64,000 nucleotides of DNA from JAPUME01 sp027294185 (GCA_963555835.3 CAUVWZ020000002.1:434001-498000), one strand, 5' to 3'; numbered from the stretch's first letter, positions 35,502 to 45,172 are shown. Program-made: numbers and translations. The notes: generated from the letters alone by a model not told the origin.

Positions 35502-35544
35502 ATCTCTCTCGGACCCATCTCATAAACAAGCCTGAAGACAGCAA

Positions 35545-35581
35545 CGCCCGACTCGGACCCCTCAGGGGGCGAAATCGGGCG
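35545..35581. terminator. Hairpin between converging genes, likely bidirectional terminator
   Basis: Outer stem CGCCCGA (35545-35551) / TCGGGCG (35575-35581) with an inner CCC/GGG pairing around CTCAG, in the 98-base gap between the Fis-like gene and the minus-strand TPR gene. No T-run. Confidence 0.5.
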
Positions 35582-35599
35582 CTCGCAAGTCTGTAGGGT

Positions 35600-36973
35600 T
35601 TATTGCTGCTGGCGAATTCGGCTCCGGCGAGTCGGGGGCGGCTTCGGCCCCTGTCCCGGAGCAAAAGCCGGCAGGTCTTCGGGATTGATCCTGGCGTTCG
35701 CGAGAGTGAAGAAGAAATTCGGAGTCACTTCGTAGCCATCCAGATCCCCTTCGAACCGTATGATATCTCCCTTTGCCAGGTTGGAGACCTTCGCCTGGCC
35801 TGAGACGCGAAGAACAACGTCATAGACACCGTCCTCGGAGCTCAGGGAATCGGAAACCAGGTCGATTCGGACGTTGTAAATTCCCGCTCCATCTCCCCTC
35901 ACCAGGCTGTCGACTTTTCCGGCCATGGGAAGGCGAGTCCCTTTTGTCTGGTCCCAGCTCCTTTGCGCCGTCGCTCCACCCCCTCGAAGCGGGTGAGCCA
36001 GCGTCAGAAAGACCTTTTCGCTCGGGGTAGCGGTTTCCGGAGTTTCCGGCGGAGTGGGAACGGCGAATCCATCCGGAGGAGTAGGGGAAGCCGCCGCCTG
36101 TGTGATGATGTCCGACAATCCACCTTCGGACCTGTAACGGCTGACATATGCCCGGGTGAGAAACTGGCGAATCTCGTCCTCGTTGAGGGAGTTGTTCCCC
36201 GCCCCGGCCAGGGAAACGGCGCGCGCCAGATACCAGACGCTGTTGTCATGGTCCGGCGGGTCGGAATAGAGATAGGCCAGCCCTATCCGGTAAAACACCA
36301 GGGCATCGTTCGGTGTTTCCCCGGATACCACCTTGAAATAGGTGATCGCCGTCGGATAATCCTTCTGTTGCAGCGCCGCAAAGCCGACCGTGTTGTTAAA
36401 GACAAGCCGACGAGGCTTGACGAAATCGGCAAACTGCGAATCGGACATATTGGAGGGCTTTTGCAACTGTTCGAGCGCCGAAAGGCCGGTTCGGGCATCG
36501 CTTCGGGCTCGCGAAAGAGCGCTTTCTGCGTCCGCGTCGTCCGGCTGGAACCTGTAGGGAAAAGTGACGCTCAGCATGTAGAGAGCATCCACCTGATTCG
36601 GGTTGATGGCCAGCACTTCACGGGCGGTCTTGGCCGTTCCGGCGCCGTCGTTCAGCCCCTGATAGGCCTGCATCTTTTGGATCAGAATCGCTTCCTTGAA
36701 GTCCGTATCCTCGAACTTTTCAAAAAAAGCATCGATCAGGCCGATCTTCTTGTTTGCATCCTGTTCCTGGGCAAAAACCATGTAGGTATCATACTCTTCA
36801 CGAGTCTTCCATTGAGGCCCCGTCTGGGCGCCTTCCGCGGCCTGGGGTGATAGAAACAGCGCGAGATGAAAAGCTCGGCCCCATCGCAAAATATTCCTGT
36901 CGCCCGCCCGATCTGCGGCGGCCAACTGTCCCGTGAACAGGAACAATGCAACCAATATCGTCATATTTCTCAT
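35600..36973 (-). CDS. Secreted TPR-containing hypothetical protein
   Basis: 457 residues with a signal peptide (MRNMTILVALFLFTGQLAAAD). Several TPR-like helices follow: KKIGLIDAFFEKFEDTDFKEA, AKTAREVLAINPNQVDALYML, NNTVGFAALQQKDYPTAITYF, DALVFYRIGLAYLYSDP and DNSVWYLARAVSLAG (about 70-290). A Thr/Pro-rich linker (PTPPDGFAVPTPPETPETATP) leads to a C-terminal beta domain (about 340-440) with GKVDSLVRGDGAGIYNVRIDL and GDIIRFEGDLDGYEVTPNFF, which looks like an OB-like fold. The end is Pro/Arg/Gln-rich. Probably periplasmic; partners unknown. The 258 bases upstream (36974-37231) show no gene. Confidence 0.72.
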   Translation of the reverse strand: MRNMTILVALFLFTGQLAAADRAGDRNILRWGRAFHLALFLSPQAAEGAQTGPQWKTREEYDTYMVFAQEQDANKKIGLIDAFFEKFEDTDFKEAILIQKMQAYQGLNDGAGTAKTAREVLAINPNQVDALYMLSVTFPYRFQPDDADAESALSRARSDARTGLSALEQLQKPSNMSDSQFADFVKPRRLVFNNTVGFAALQQKDYPTAITYFKVVSGETPNDALVFYRIGLAYLYSDPPDHDNSVWYLARAVSLAGAGNNSLNEDEIRQFLTRAYVSRYRSEGGLSDIITQAAASPTPPDGFAVPTPPETPETATPSEKVFLTLAHPLRGGGATAQRSWDQTKGTRLPMAGKVDSLVRGDGAGIYNVRIDLVSDSLSSEDGVYDVVLRVSGQAKVSNLAKGDIIRFEGDLDGYEVTPNFFFTLANARINPEDLPAFAPGQGPKPPPTRRSRIRQQQ

Positions 36974-37231
36974 ACCTTAGCTACCTCAGAATAATAATTC
37001 CACTCGCCCTCTTCCGAAGGCACCATGAGCAGATGTCTCATTGGGAGAATTCGTCGCGTCGTCCCGACATCAATCGACGTTATATTATAGGAAATCATGG
37101 GATAGTTGGCAAGTCCACCCAACTCCTCATTTTCGGAGGCAACTACCATTTCCTGAAGCGAAGGTCCAAGGGCAAGGCGGGGTAAAATCGCCCACCTTGA
37201 ACCCTTGCCTGCCCTATGATAAAAAGATCGC

Positions 37232-38092
37232 GTGGCGAATGTCCACTCCCAATCTCTCACCGCCCTTGCCGAACGCGCAGGGTCGGCTCCGCTTAGCGAG
37301 TTTCCCCGATTCATCAGGGAAGGTGCCCCCCAGGTCCTCATCGCTCTGGTGGGGAATCCCAATCTCGGTGAGCCGGAGTTATTACAATTACTGAAACGCA
37401 AGAATCTTCCTCGTGAGGCAGTTCAGGCCATTGCCTCCCGCAGGGAGGCCGGCCATAGTTATCGCATCAAACTGAGCATCGCGCAACATCCGAGGTGTCC
37501 CCGGCAGGTTGCCCTGCCTCTGCTGAAATTCCTATTTCTGTGCGATTTGCTGAAAGTCTGCCAAACCCCGGCAGTCCCTGCGGACGTAAAAATAGTGGCG
37601 GAAGAGATGATTCTGAAACGGGGGGAGGGGATTCCCCGGGGAGAAAAAATGAGCTTGGCGAGACGCGCCACGGGTCGCGTTGCCGCGAGCCTGCTCTTGT
37701 CCCATGACAATGAACTGATCGCAGCCGCTCTGGATAATCCGTTTCTCACTGAGGCTCATGTCCTGAAAGTCCTCTCGCGTACTGTTGGGGTAGATGAGCT
37801 TTTGGTCGGAAAAGTTGCCCGCCACGCCAAGTGGTCTCGCAGGTACCACATTCGCTTGAGCTTACTGGGAAACCCGTCGCTGCCCTTCCATCAAGTGCTG
37901 GCCTTCGTGCCTGACCTGACGGTTTCCGATCTGCGCACCATCTGCCTGGACCAAAAAATGAACGAAAAGGTCCGCAAGTACCTGTGGACCCACTGCGAAG
38001 AACGGTTGAAGGGGCGAAAGCAGAAACTCAACTCGAAATCCTCCGACACGGATTCCAAGAAGTCGGCAGGCGGGGGGGAACCTTCCCCCTAA
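37232..38092 (+). CDS. Hypothetical helical-repeat (HEAT/DUF2336-like) protein
   Basis: 286 residues from GTG 37232. The sequence is made of about 30-residue helical units with the pattern LVGNPNLGEPELLQLLKRKNLP, LSIAQHPRCPRQVALPLL, AALDNPFLTEAHVLKVLSR and LSLLGNPSLPFHQVLAFVPDL. The recurring core N-P-x-[LT]-x-x-x-x-[VL]-L-x-[LF] resembles leucine-rich/HEAT-like variants found in acidobacteria. No signal peptide or membrane segment. The tail is Lys/Ser-rich (KLNSKSSDTDSKKSAGGG). Probably a protein-binding scaffold. The symporter gene starts 31 bases downstream with a strong SD of its own. Confidence 0.7.
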   Translation: MANVHSQSLTALAERAGSAPLSEFPRFIREGAPQVLIALVGNPNLGEPELLQLLKRKNLPREAVQAIASRREAGHSYRIKLSIAQHPRCPRQVALPLLKFLFLCDLLKVCQTPAVPADVKIVAEEMILKRGEGIPRGEKMSLARRATGRVAASLLLSHDNELIAAALDNPFLTEAHVLKVLSRTVGVDELLVGKVARHAKWSRRYHIRLSLLGNPSLPFHQVLAFVPDLTVSDLRTICLDQKMNEKVRKYLWTHCEERLKGRKQKLNSKSSDTDSKKSAGGGEPSP

Positions 38093-38123
38093 GCGAAGAA
38101 AATACTTTCGCAAAGGAGCATGC

Positions 38124-39575
38124 GTGGGCTTATCAACCCTTGACCTATTCCTGGTCGGAGCTTATCTGGTTGGCGTCACTGCTTTCGGGTTGCATTTCCG
38201 CAAGAGCCAGCACTCGGTTAAAGACTATTTTCTGGCCGGTGGGCGACTTCCGTGGTGGGCGATCAGCTTCTCGATTGTCTGTGCCGAGACGAGCATCCTG
38301 ACCCTGATCTCCACCCCCGGCATCGGTTACACCTCGAATCTCCATTTCCTGCAACTTGTGCTCGGGTACCTGATAGCCCGCTTTCTGGTCAGCTTCATTC
38401 TGATTCCCCGCTACTTTGCGGGCCGGGTTCAAACCGCCTATCAACTGATCGAGCAGCGATTCGGAGGCCCGTTGAAGGTCTTCACCGCGGGGCTTTTCCT
38501 CCTCACGCGGTCCATAGCGGAGGGCATTCGCGTCTTCGCCATATCCATCGTCCTCGACATTATTCTCGACACCAATGTTTTCGTGGCCGTCGTGCTGGTT
38601 ACATTGCTGACCGTTGTCTATACCTTCGCAGGCGGGATGGCCGCCGTCGTCTGGACCGACGTCTTGCAGATGGTCCTTTACCTGGGTGGGACGCTGGTGG
38701 CTCTGGCCCTGATTCTCAGTGATATTCCTGGAGGCTGGTCTGAGGTCGTGTCTCTCGCCCAGTCGAATGGGGACAAACTGTCCCTATTCGATTTCCACTT
38801 TAATTTTCAAGAACCTTATCTTTTCTGGGCCGGGCTGATCGGTGGCATATTTCTTTCCAGCGCCTCTCACGGAACCGATCAACTGATCGTCCAGAGGCTG
38901 CTCGCGGCCAGGTCGGAACGCGAAAGCAAGATGGCTCTGATTATGAGCGGTGTCATTGTATTTCTGCAGTTCGGCCTGTTCCTTATTGTGGGAGTCGCTC
39001 TGTTCGCCTATTTCCACCACTTCCCCCCCTCTATGGAGTTCGATCGGCCCGACCAGGTGTTTCCTTATTTCGTCGTTCATCATCTGCCCACGGGTCTGGT
39101 CGGCTTAATGGTTGCCGCCATGCTGGCGACGGCCATGTCCACCTCGAGCGCCGCGCTCAACTCATTGGCCTCGAGCTCGATCCATGACTTCTACAAAGCC
39201 TTCATCCGGCCCGATGCCGACGAAAAGCACTACCTTCGTATGTCACGGCTGGTTACGCTCGGTTGGGGGGCGGTGATCATCGGCTTCGCGCTGGGAGCGC
39301 AGTACTTCGAGCGAAGCGTGCTGGAACTGGCCCTGTCGGTAGCCTCAGTGCCCTACGGGAGCCTTTTGGGAATCTTCCTGCTGGGTGTGTTATCGAAGAC
39401 AGCTTCCGCCCGCAACACCTTCATTGGCGCGCTGGCGGGTCTGGCGGTGCTTTCCACGGTGATGCTTTTCACCGAAGTGGCCTGGACCTGGTACACGGCC
39501 ATCGGGGCGACAACCACTTTTACCTGTGGCATGGCGTTGAGTTGGTTGGAGCCTCGTATCCGTTCCGCCGACTAA
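38124..39575 (+). CDS. Sodium:solute symporter (SSS family), candidate amino-sugar transporter
   Basis: 483 residues from GTG 38124 with AAAGGAG 5 bases upstream. About 13 membrane helices. SSS signature features: LFLVGAYLVGVTAFGLHFRK at the start, DYFLAGGRLPWWAISFSIV, the Na+-site region AAMLATAMSTSSAALNSLAS, and GGMAAVVWTDVLQM (about 170-185). It takes up a solute with sodium across the inner membrane. Its position beside NamZ, MurQ and NagA suggests N-acetylmuramic acid or a related sugar; SSS-type MurNAc importers are known in Bacteroidetes. This is inference from context. It converges with the hydrolase gene at 39704. Confidence 0.87.
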   Translation: MGLSTLDLFLVGAYLVGVTAFGLHFRKSQHSVKDYFLAGGRLPWWAISFSIVCAETSILTLISTPGIGYTSNLHFLQLVLGYLIARFLVSFILIPRYFAGRVQTAYQLIEQRFGGPLKVFTAGLFLLTRSIAEGIRVFAISIVLDIILDTNVFVAVVLVTLLTVVYTFAGGMAAVVWTDVLQMVLYLGGTLVALALILSDIPGGWSEVVSLAQSNGDKLSLFDFHFNFQEPYLFWAGLIGGIFLSSASHGTDQLIVQRLLAARSERESKMALIMSGVIVFLQFGLFLIVGVALFAYFHHFPPSMEFDRPDQVFPYFVVHHLPTGLVGLMVAAMLATAMSTSSAALNSLASSSIHDFYKAFIRPDADEKHYLRMSRLVTLGWGAVIIGFALGAQYFERSVLELALSVASVPYGSLLGIFLLGVLSKTASARNTFIGALAGLAVLSTVMLFTEVAWTWYTAIGATTTFTCGMALSWLEPRIRSAD

Positions 39576-39636
39576 AAGGTACTCCATGAATCATCTGCGC
39601 GGAGCCAGAGACTACCGGCAGGACACTGCTCGTCAG

Positions 39637-39695
39637 GGCACGGCTTCAGCCGTGCCGCAGGCAGCGCCCTATCTCGAGGCTTTAGCCGCTGAGGC
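39637..39695. repeat. Dispersed palindromic repeat, copy B
   Basis: A perfect 20-bp palindrome GGCACGGCTTCAGCCGTGCC (39637-39656), then GAGGCTTTAGCCGCTGAGGC at 39676-39695. It shares CGGCTTCAGCCGTGCCGC and the reverse complement of the second block with copy A at 10186-10237. It lies in the 128-base gap between two converging genes, where it may also act as a terminator. Confidence 0.7.
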
Positions 39696-39703
39696 CGGGA
39701 ACC

Positions 39704-42130
39704 TCAACGATAAAGCAGGTAGGGTTCACGTAGCTTTCGAAATCGGTCGAGCTCCTCCTGCCACTCGATTTGAAGCAGACGCGGATCGCGCCCTTCCCTT
39801 ACGCCTTCGATCACCGCACTCGATCCCACAAGGCGCAGGGTCCGATCCAGCTCGAACTGCTCCGGGTAGAGCTCTCGCAGGGCCGAGAGAAGCTCGACCC
39901 CCATCTGGGGAGAGTTCAATTCCTGCCGGTCAAGCAGGACGAGGTTCACGCCCTGGCATTCCTCATCCCGATAGCGTCCCGAACGCGGTGTAAAGCGGAT
40001 CGGGATAAAGTTCACGCCCGGAATGCGCCGCGAGTTCAGATAGGCGGCCAGCTCGATGTCGTTTATCCACGGTGCGCCGAACAACTCAAAAGGAGTATCG
40101 GTTCCCCGCCCCACCGAGACATTGGCGCCTTCCAGCAGCGCCACCCCGGGGTAAAGGACCGCCTGGCGAAGATTGCGAATGTTGGGCGAGGGGTTCACCC
40201 AGCGTAACCCGGTCTGATCGAACCATAAAGTTCGCCGCCATCCTTCCATCGGAATCACCCTCAGGTCGCAGCCAATTTCATTTTCGGCATTGAATAGCCG
40301 GGCCAGCTCTCCTACGGTCATTCCGTGCCGCACGGGCAAGGGGAAATAGCCGACAAAAGAGAGCTGCGACTCCTCCAGGCGGGGCCCTTCGACCAGAAGG
40401 CCCCCCAGGGGATTCGGCCGGTCGAGGACATATACGGGGATATTTCTTTCGGCTGCCGCCTCCATCACATAGGCGAGCGTGGTGATGTAGGTATAAAATC
40501 TCGCGCCAACGTCCTGGATGTCGAATACCAGGGCGTCGAGACCTTCGAGCATCTCCGGGGTGGGCCGTCTGGTTTCGCCATAAAGGCTATAGACGGCCAG
40601 GCCCGTCGCAGCGTCCTCTGAAGAGTCGATACGCTGCCCCCCTGGCGCGACCCCTGCCAGGCCATGCTCGGGGCTGAAAAGGGCTGCCAGCCTCACCTGA
40701 GGGCTTTCCATCAGCACCTCGACATCTCGCCTCCCGGCGGAGTTCAGCCCTGTGTGATTCGTAACCAGCCCCACTCGCTTTCCCCGGAGCGCTCGAAACT
40801 GCTGCTTTTCAAGCACATCGATGCCCAGTTTCACTTGCGGGGGATTAGGGCGAAATCGAGACTGGCGGGGACGAATCTCATGCACGCTGGTCAACTCTGA
40901 TGAGCCGGGCGAGGCGGCAGCAGCAGTTACGACTTCCCTCGCCCAATCCTCACTGAGAGCTGCGGCCACGAGCGTCGCAATGCGCCCTCGCAGCGACCCA
41001 ACGTCCCCCCTGCCGTTGGGATGGACGCGATTCGAGAGGAAGATCACATAGGTCTCCGAGCCCGGGTCGATCCACAGAGACGTTCCCGTATATCCGGTGT
41101 GACCGAATGAGCCGACCGGAAAAAGCTCCCCTCGATTGCGGGTAAAGGTCGTATCGATATCCCATCCCAGGCCGCGACGCAGCCGTTTGCCGGGTGGGCT
41201 CTGCGGCATGGTCATCTTGTGCACGGTCAGAGGAGAGAACATGCGAACCCCCTGGTAGGTCCCGCCGTCAAGAATCATTTGCGCGAAAATCGATAAATCG
41301 TCGGCGGTAGAGAAAAGACCTGCATGTCCCGCCAATCCTCCCATTCGCCGCGCCGTCGGGTCGTGCACCACTCCCCAGAGCATCTTGCCCCGCCTTCCCC
41401 TCTCGTACTGGGTGGCGGCGATGCGCCGTCGCAGCCTCGAAGGAGGACGAAAGCGTGTATTCTTCATGCCAAGCGGGAGAAATATTTTCTCGCGGGCAAA
41501 AACATCCAGCGGCTTTCCAGAAACGCGCCGCACGATTTCTCCCAGGGCTTCAAAGTTGATGTCGCTATAAATGAAACGAGTTCGCGGAGCCGCAACCAGC
41601 TTTTCCGCCGCCACAAGACGGATCCCTGTCTTGTAACCGGACCACGGCACGTCCAAGTCGAGATCGGGCCGAAGCCCCGAGTAGTGCGTCAGCAGGTCCC
41701 GGATGGTGATGCCGCCCTTCCCTTCGGCGGAAAACTCCGGAAAGTAATCTCTCACGCGGTCGTTGAGCGCAATCCTCCCTTCCTCGAACAGTTTCATGAT
41801 GGAGGAGGTGGTGGCCACGACCTTCGTCAGCGAAGCCAGATCGAAGATCGTATCCACACGCATGGGAAGGCGCGAGGGGCGCAGGGAGCGATGCCCAAAG
41901 GCCTGCCGGTAGACCACTTTCCCCTTATGTCCGATCAGGACGACGGCGCCCGGCAGCTCTTTCTTCCGAATCCCTTCCCGAACCGTCGCTTCAATCAATC
42001 CCAGCTGCTTCGTGAGCAACCCGGAGTCCTGTTCGGTGGGGCCATCGGCTCGAAGCACGGGTCCGGCAGCCACGATGATTGCCAGAGCGGAAAATAGAAT
42101 TCCATAAAAGGACATAGAAGAGGATCTCAT
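39704..42130 (-). CDS. Secreted fusion: serine beta-lactamase-like hydrolase + NamZ-type exo-beta-N-acetylmuramidase (DUF1343)
   Basis: 808 residues from ATG 42130 (TTG 42142 also possible), with a signal peptide (MRSSSMSFYGILFSALAIIV, AAGPVLRADG). N-terminal domain (about 40-405): class C beta-lactamase/esterase fold with the nucleophile motif Ser100-Leu-Thr-Lys103, Tyr188-Ser-Asp and GHTGYTGTSLWIDP. C-terminal domain (about 440-808): NamZ/DUF1343, with GLVTNHTGLNSAGRRDVEVL, LFSPEHGLAG, VFDIQDVGARFYTYI, LDRPNPLGG, MEGWRR and PSPNIRN. NamZ releases MurNAc from non-reducing ends of peptidoglycan fragments. The hydrolase half may cut peptide or ester bonds on the same fragments. It stands alone on the minus strand within the salvage locus. 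Confidence 0.9.
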   Translation of the reverse strand: MRSSSMSFYGILFSALAIIVAAGPVLRADGPTEQDSGLLTKQLGLIEATVREGIRKKELPGAVVLIGHKGKVVYRQAFGHRSLRPSRLPMRVDTIFDLASLTKVVATTSSIMKLFEEGRIALNDRVRDYFPEFSAEGKGGITIRDLLTHYSGLRPDLDLDVPWSGYKTGIRLVAAEKLVAAPRTRFIYSDINFEALGEIVRRVSGKPLDVFAREKIFLPLGMKNTRFRPPSRLRRRIAATQYERGRRGKMLWGVVHDPTARRMGGLAGHAGLFSTADDLSIFAQMILDGGTYQGVRMFSPLTVHKMTMPQSPPGKRLRRGLGWDIDTTFTRNRGELFPVGSFGHTGYTGTSLWIDPGSETYVIFLSNRVHPNGRGDVGSLRGRIATLVAAALSEDWAREVVTAAAASPGSSELTSVHEIRPRQSRFRPNPPQVKLGIDVLEKQQFRALRGKRVGLVTNHTGLNSAGRRDVEVLMESPQVRLAALFSPEHGLAGVAPGGQRIDSSEDAATGLAVYSLYGETRRPTPEMLEGLDALVFDIQDVGARFYTYITTLAYVMEAAAERNIPVYVLDRPNPLGGLLVEGPRLEESQLSFVGYFPLPVRHGMTVGELARLFNAENEIGCDLRVIPMEGWRRTLWFDQTGLRWVNPSPNIRNLRQAVLYPGVALLEGANVSVGRGTDTPFELFGAPWINDIELAAYLNSRRIPGVNFIPIRFTPRSGRYRDEECQGVNLVLLDRQELNSPQMGVELLSALRELYPEQFELDRTLRLVGSSAVIEGVREGRDPRLLQIEWQEELDRFRKLREPYLLYR

Positions 42131-42291
42131 GTTTGTATCCAATCCGGGTACTTCGGCATCATGGCTTTCTGCTATATACTCAGGCGCGTGCGCTGCCCCG
42201 TTTCAATGTAGCAAAGACGCAACCTAACTGAAAGGCCGGATTCGCCGGTCTGAAGCCCTGTCCGAATTTAACCAATTAGCGACCTGAAGCG

Positions 42292-43398
42292 ATGAACTCT
42301 ACGACGACGCTTTCCATTCCTTCCGCAGTCGAGAGCCTCATGGAACAAGCCATTCGAGAAGGCGTGTTTCCCGGAGCGGTCCTTACGGCAGGGTGGAGGG
42401 GCGAAGTGGTGATCCATGCCGCCTTGGGGCGATTCACCTATTCGCACCTGTCGGGAAAAGTCACGCCTGACACGTTTTTCGACATCGCCTCGTTAACAAA
42501 GGTCATCGCTACCACAACCATGGCCATGCTGCTTTATGAACGAGGACGGCTCGAGCTCGACCGCCCCGTCGCCGACTACCTGCCGGAGTTCACAAACCGA
42601 CCCGAACCTGCAAACAGAGACGACGCCGCCCGAAAAAATGTTACCTCGCGGCACCTGCTGGCGCACAATTCCGGCTTGCCCGCTTACTGCCCCTACTACC
42701 AAAGTGCCCGAACAGGCGAGATGCTCCTGACGGCTCTTTTTGACACTCCTGTCGAATGTGCGCCCGGAACACGGACGCTCAACAGCGACCCGGGGATTAT
42801 TCTGCTGGGCAAAGTATTAGAGCGCATTGCCGGTGAGCCTTTGGACCCATTCTTCGGTCGGGAAATCGCCGGACCGCTCGGACTCGTGCATACCGGATTC
42901 TGCCCTCCTCGAAGACTCCGACCCTTTATCGCCCCCACGGAATTGGATGGAGATTTTAGAAAACGGCTGGTTCAGGGTGAAGTCCATGATGAGAACGCCT
43001 GGGTGCTCGGCGGCGTGGCGGGGCATGCGGGACTGTTTTCCACCGGCGGGGATGTGGCTCGCTTTGCGCAGATGATGCTCGATGAGGGAAAGCTGGGCAG
43101 TGGCCCTTTCCTTCAAAGCACAACCATACGCAGTTTTCTCGAGCGGCAGGGCCCCGAAGGACGCCGGTTGGGTTGGGACCTACCCACGCCGGACGGCTCC
43201 ACCGGCAGCCATTTTTCAGCAGCCTCCTTCGGTCATTTGGGTTACACTGGGGCCTCTCTTTGGATCGATCCAGAAAACCAACTCTACGTCGCGTTGCTGA
43301 ATAATCGCGTATACCCGACGCGAGAGAATAAGAAAATTTCCGAGTTCCGCCCCCGGATTCACGATGCCGTGGTCGAAGCTTGCCGAGGAGTGAAATGA
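42292..43398 (+). CDS. Serine hydrolase, class C beta-lactamase-like
   Basis: 368 residues with no signal peptide (MNSTTTLSIPSAVESLMEQA), so apparently cytoplasmic. Active-site motif Ser67-Leu-Thr-Lys70 in FFDIASLTKVIATT; NSD replaces the YxN motif (LNSDPGIILLG) and GHLGYTGASLWIDP stands at the KTG position. It is a paralogue of the N-terminal half of the protein encoded at 39704-42130, sharing GGVAGHAGLFST and SLWIDP blocks. It may act on imported muropeptides or esters. The stop overlaps the start of the symporter gene (ATGA at 43395-43398), so the two are coupled. Confidence 0.87.
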   Translation: MNSTTTLSIPSAVESLMEQAIREGVFPGAVLTAGWRGEVVIHAALGRFTYSHLSGKVTPDTFFDIASLTKVIATTTMAMLLYERGRLELDRPVADYLPEFTNRPEPANRDDAARKNVTSRHLLAHNSGLPAYCPYYQSARTGEMLLTALFDTPVECAPGTRTLNSDPGIILLGKVLERIAGEPLDPFFGREIAGPLGLVHTGFCPPRRLRPFIAPTELDGDFRKRLVQGEVHDENAWVLGGVAGHAGLFSTGGDVARFAQMMLDEGKLGSGPFLQSTTIRSFLERQGPEGRRLGWDLPTPDGSTGSHFSAASFGHLGYTGASLWIDPENQLYVALLNNRVYPTRENKKISEFRPRIHDAVVEACRGVK

Positions 43399-45172
43399 GG
43401 CTGGGCACCATCGATTGGGTCGTCATCCTGGTCTACTTCCTGCTCAATATCGCGGTCGGGCTCTATTTCCGCCGCAAAGCCGGGACGGGCACCGGGGAGT
43501 TTTTCGTCTCGGGCCGCGACGCGGCCTGGTGGCTGGCCGGCACCTCCATGGTCGCCACGACTTTTTCCGCCGATACGCCTCTGGCCGTCACGGGACTCGT
43601 GGCCAACAACGGCATCGCCGGAAACTGGCTCTGGTGGAACTATGCATTCAGCGGGATGATGACGGTGTTTTTGTTCGCCCGCCTCTGGCGCCGCTCAGAG
43701 GTCATCACCGACGTAGAACTGGTCGAGCTCCGCTACAGCGGCAGACCGGCTGCATTCCTGAGGGGATTCCGCGCCATCTATTTCGGCGTCTTCATGAGCT
43801 CTATCATCATGGGCTGGATCAATCTGGCGATGGCAAAGGTGATTCTGACAACGATGGGTATCGAGAAGAAGGAAGCGATCCTTCTTTGCCTGCCCATCAT
43901 GTTCATCGCCATGCTTTACTCTTCCCTCTCGGGCCTGCGCGGGTCCTGTGGACCAGCCTGTTCCAGTTTGTGCTGATGATGGGAATGACGATTTTGTTGG
44001 GGATCTATTCGGTCAAAGCCGTCGGCGGCCTCGCTGCCATGAAAGAAAAATTGACCGCGCTGGATGCCGTGAGGGCAGCCGAAGGAGGATCAGGCTCCAT
44101 CATGGACTTCTTCCCCAGTTTCGATTCCGCCTGGCTGCCCTTCATGGCGTTCTTCGTATTCATAGCGGTGAACTGGTGGGCGACGTGGTATCCGGGCGCG
44201 GAGCCGGGCGGCGGGGGCTACGTGGCTCAGCGAATCTTCTGCGCCAAGGACGAAAAACATTCCCTGTGGGCCACCATGTGGTTCAACGTGGCCCATTACG
44301 CCCTGCGCCCCTGGCCCTGGATTCTGACCGCCCTGGCCTCGGTCATCCTCTACCCGGACCTGATCGACAAGGAGGTCGGCTTTATTCACATGATGACCGA
44401 CCACATGCCACCGGCCCTTCGAGGATTGATGCTGGCTTCATTCCTTGCGGCCTACATGTCGACCATCGCCACTCACCTCAACTGGGGCGCGTCTTATTTC
44501 GTGAATGATTTTTATCAGAGATTTCTGGCCCCCAACAGGAGTGACCGGCACTATGTAGCCATCTCCCGCCTTGCCACGCTGGGATTGATGATGATCGGTG
44601 GCGGGGTTTCGTTTTTCCTTGAATCCGTCGCGGATGCCTGGCAGTTGCTCATCAATATCGGAGCCGGGACGGGGGCGGTGTACCTGCTGCGCTGGTACTG
44701 GTGGCGAATCAATGCCTGGTCGGAAATTGCAGCCATGAGCACGGCTGCTTTTGTCGCCATCCTGTTGCAGGCGGGATTCGGCCTGGATCCCACGGAGAAT
44801 CTCGACTTCGCGCATCTGATTTTGATCACGGTGAGTATCACGAGCGTAGTCTGGATCGCAGTTACTTTCCTCACCTCACCCGTGCCGAAAGAAAAGCTTT
44901 TGGAATTCTATCGGCGCACCCGGCCGACGGCCGCAGGATGGCAACCGATTGCCATGATGGCGCCGGAAATCCCCCCTGACCGCGAGGGTTGGTACAATTT
45001 GAAATACTGGCTGCTGGGCTGTGCCATGGTTTATTTGAGTATGTTCTCCATCGGCAAGTTTCTGCTGGGAGACCCGAGAGTCGCAGCACTACTGGCCCTG
45101 GGAGCTTTCGTGTCGGGGTATTGGCTTTACCGCGATTTCTCGCGCCGGGGATGGGCGCGTTTCGGCGGATAA
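43395..45172 (+). pseudogene. Sodium:solute symporter broken by a one-base frameshift
   Basis: The 5' part (43395-about 43942) reads as a normal SSS N-terminus (LGTIDWVVILVYFLLNIAVG, FFVSGRDAAWWLAGTSMVAT). After LYSSLSGLRG it runs into a stop at 43976. The rest continues in another frame from LWTSLFQFVLMMGM (43944 on) to 45172, giving about 590 residues in total and ending in YWLYRDFSRRGWARFGG. Adding one base in the GGG run at 43941-43943 restores a continuous protein (GLRGVLWTSLFQF). This may be a real null mutation or an assembly error. Its start is coupled to the serine hydrolase and murQ follows, so it is the likely importer of the locus. Confidence 0.88.

Noticed and set aside
43930..43955. 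Programmed ribosomal frameshift in the symporter
   Set aside because: There is no slippery heptamer, upstream SD-like stimulator or downstream hairpin at the shift; a one-base loss in a G run is simpler.
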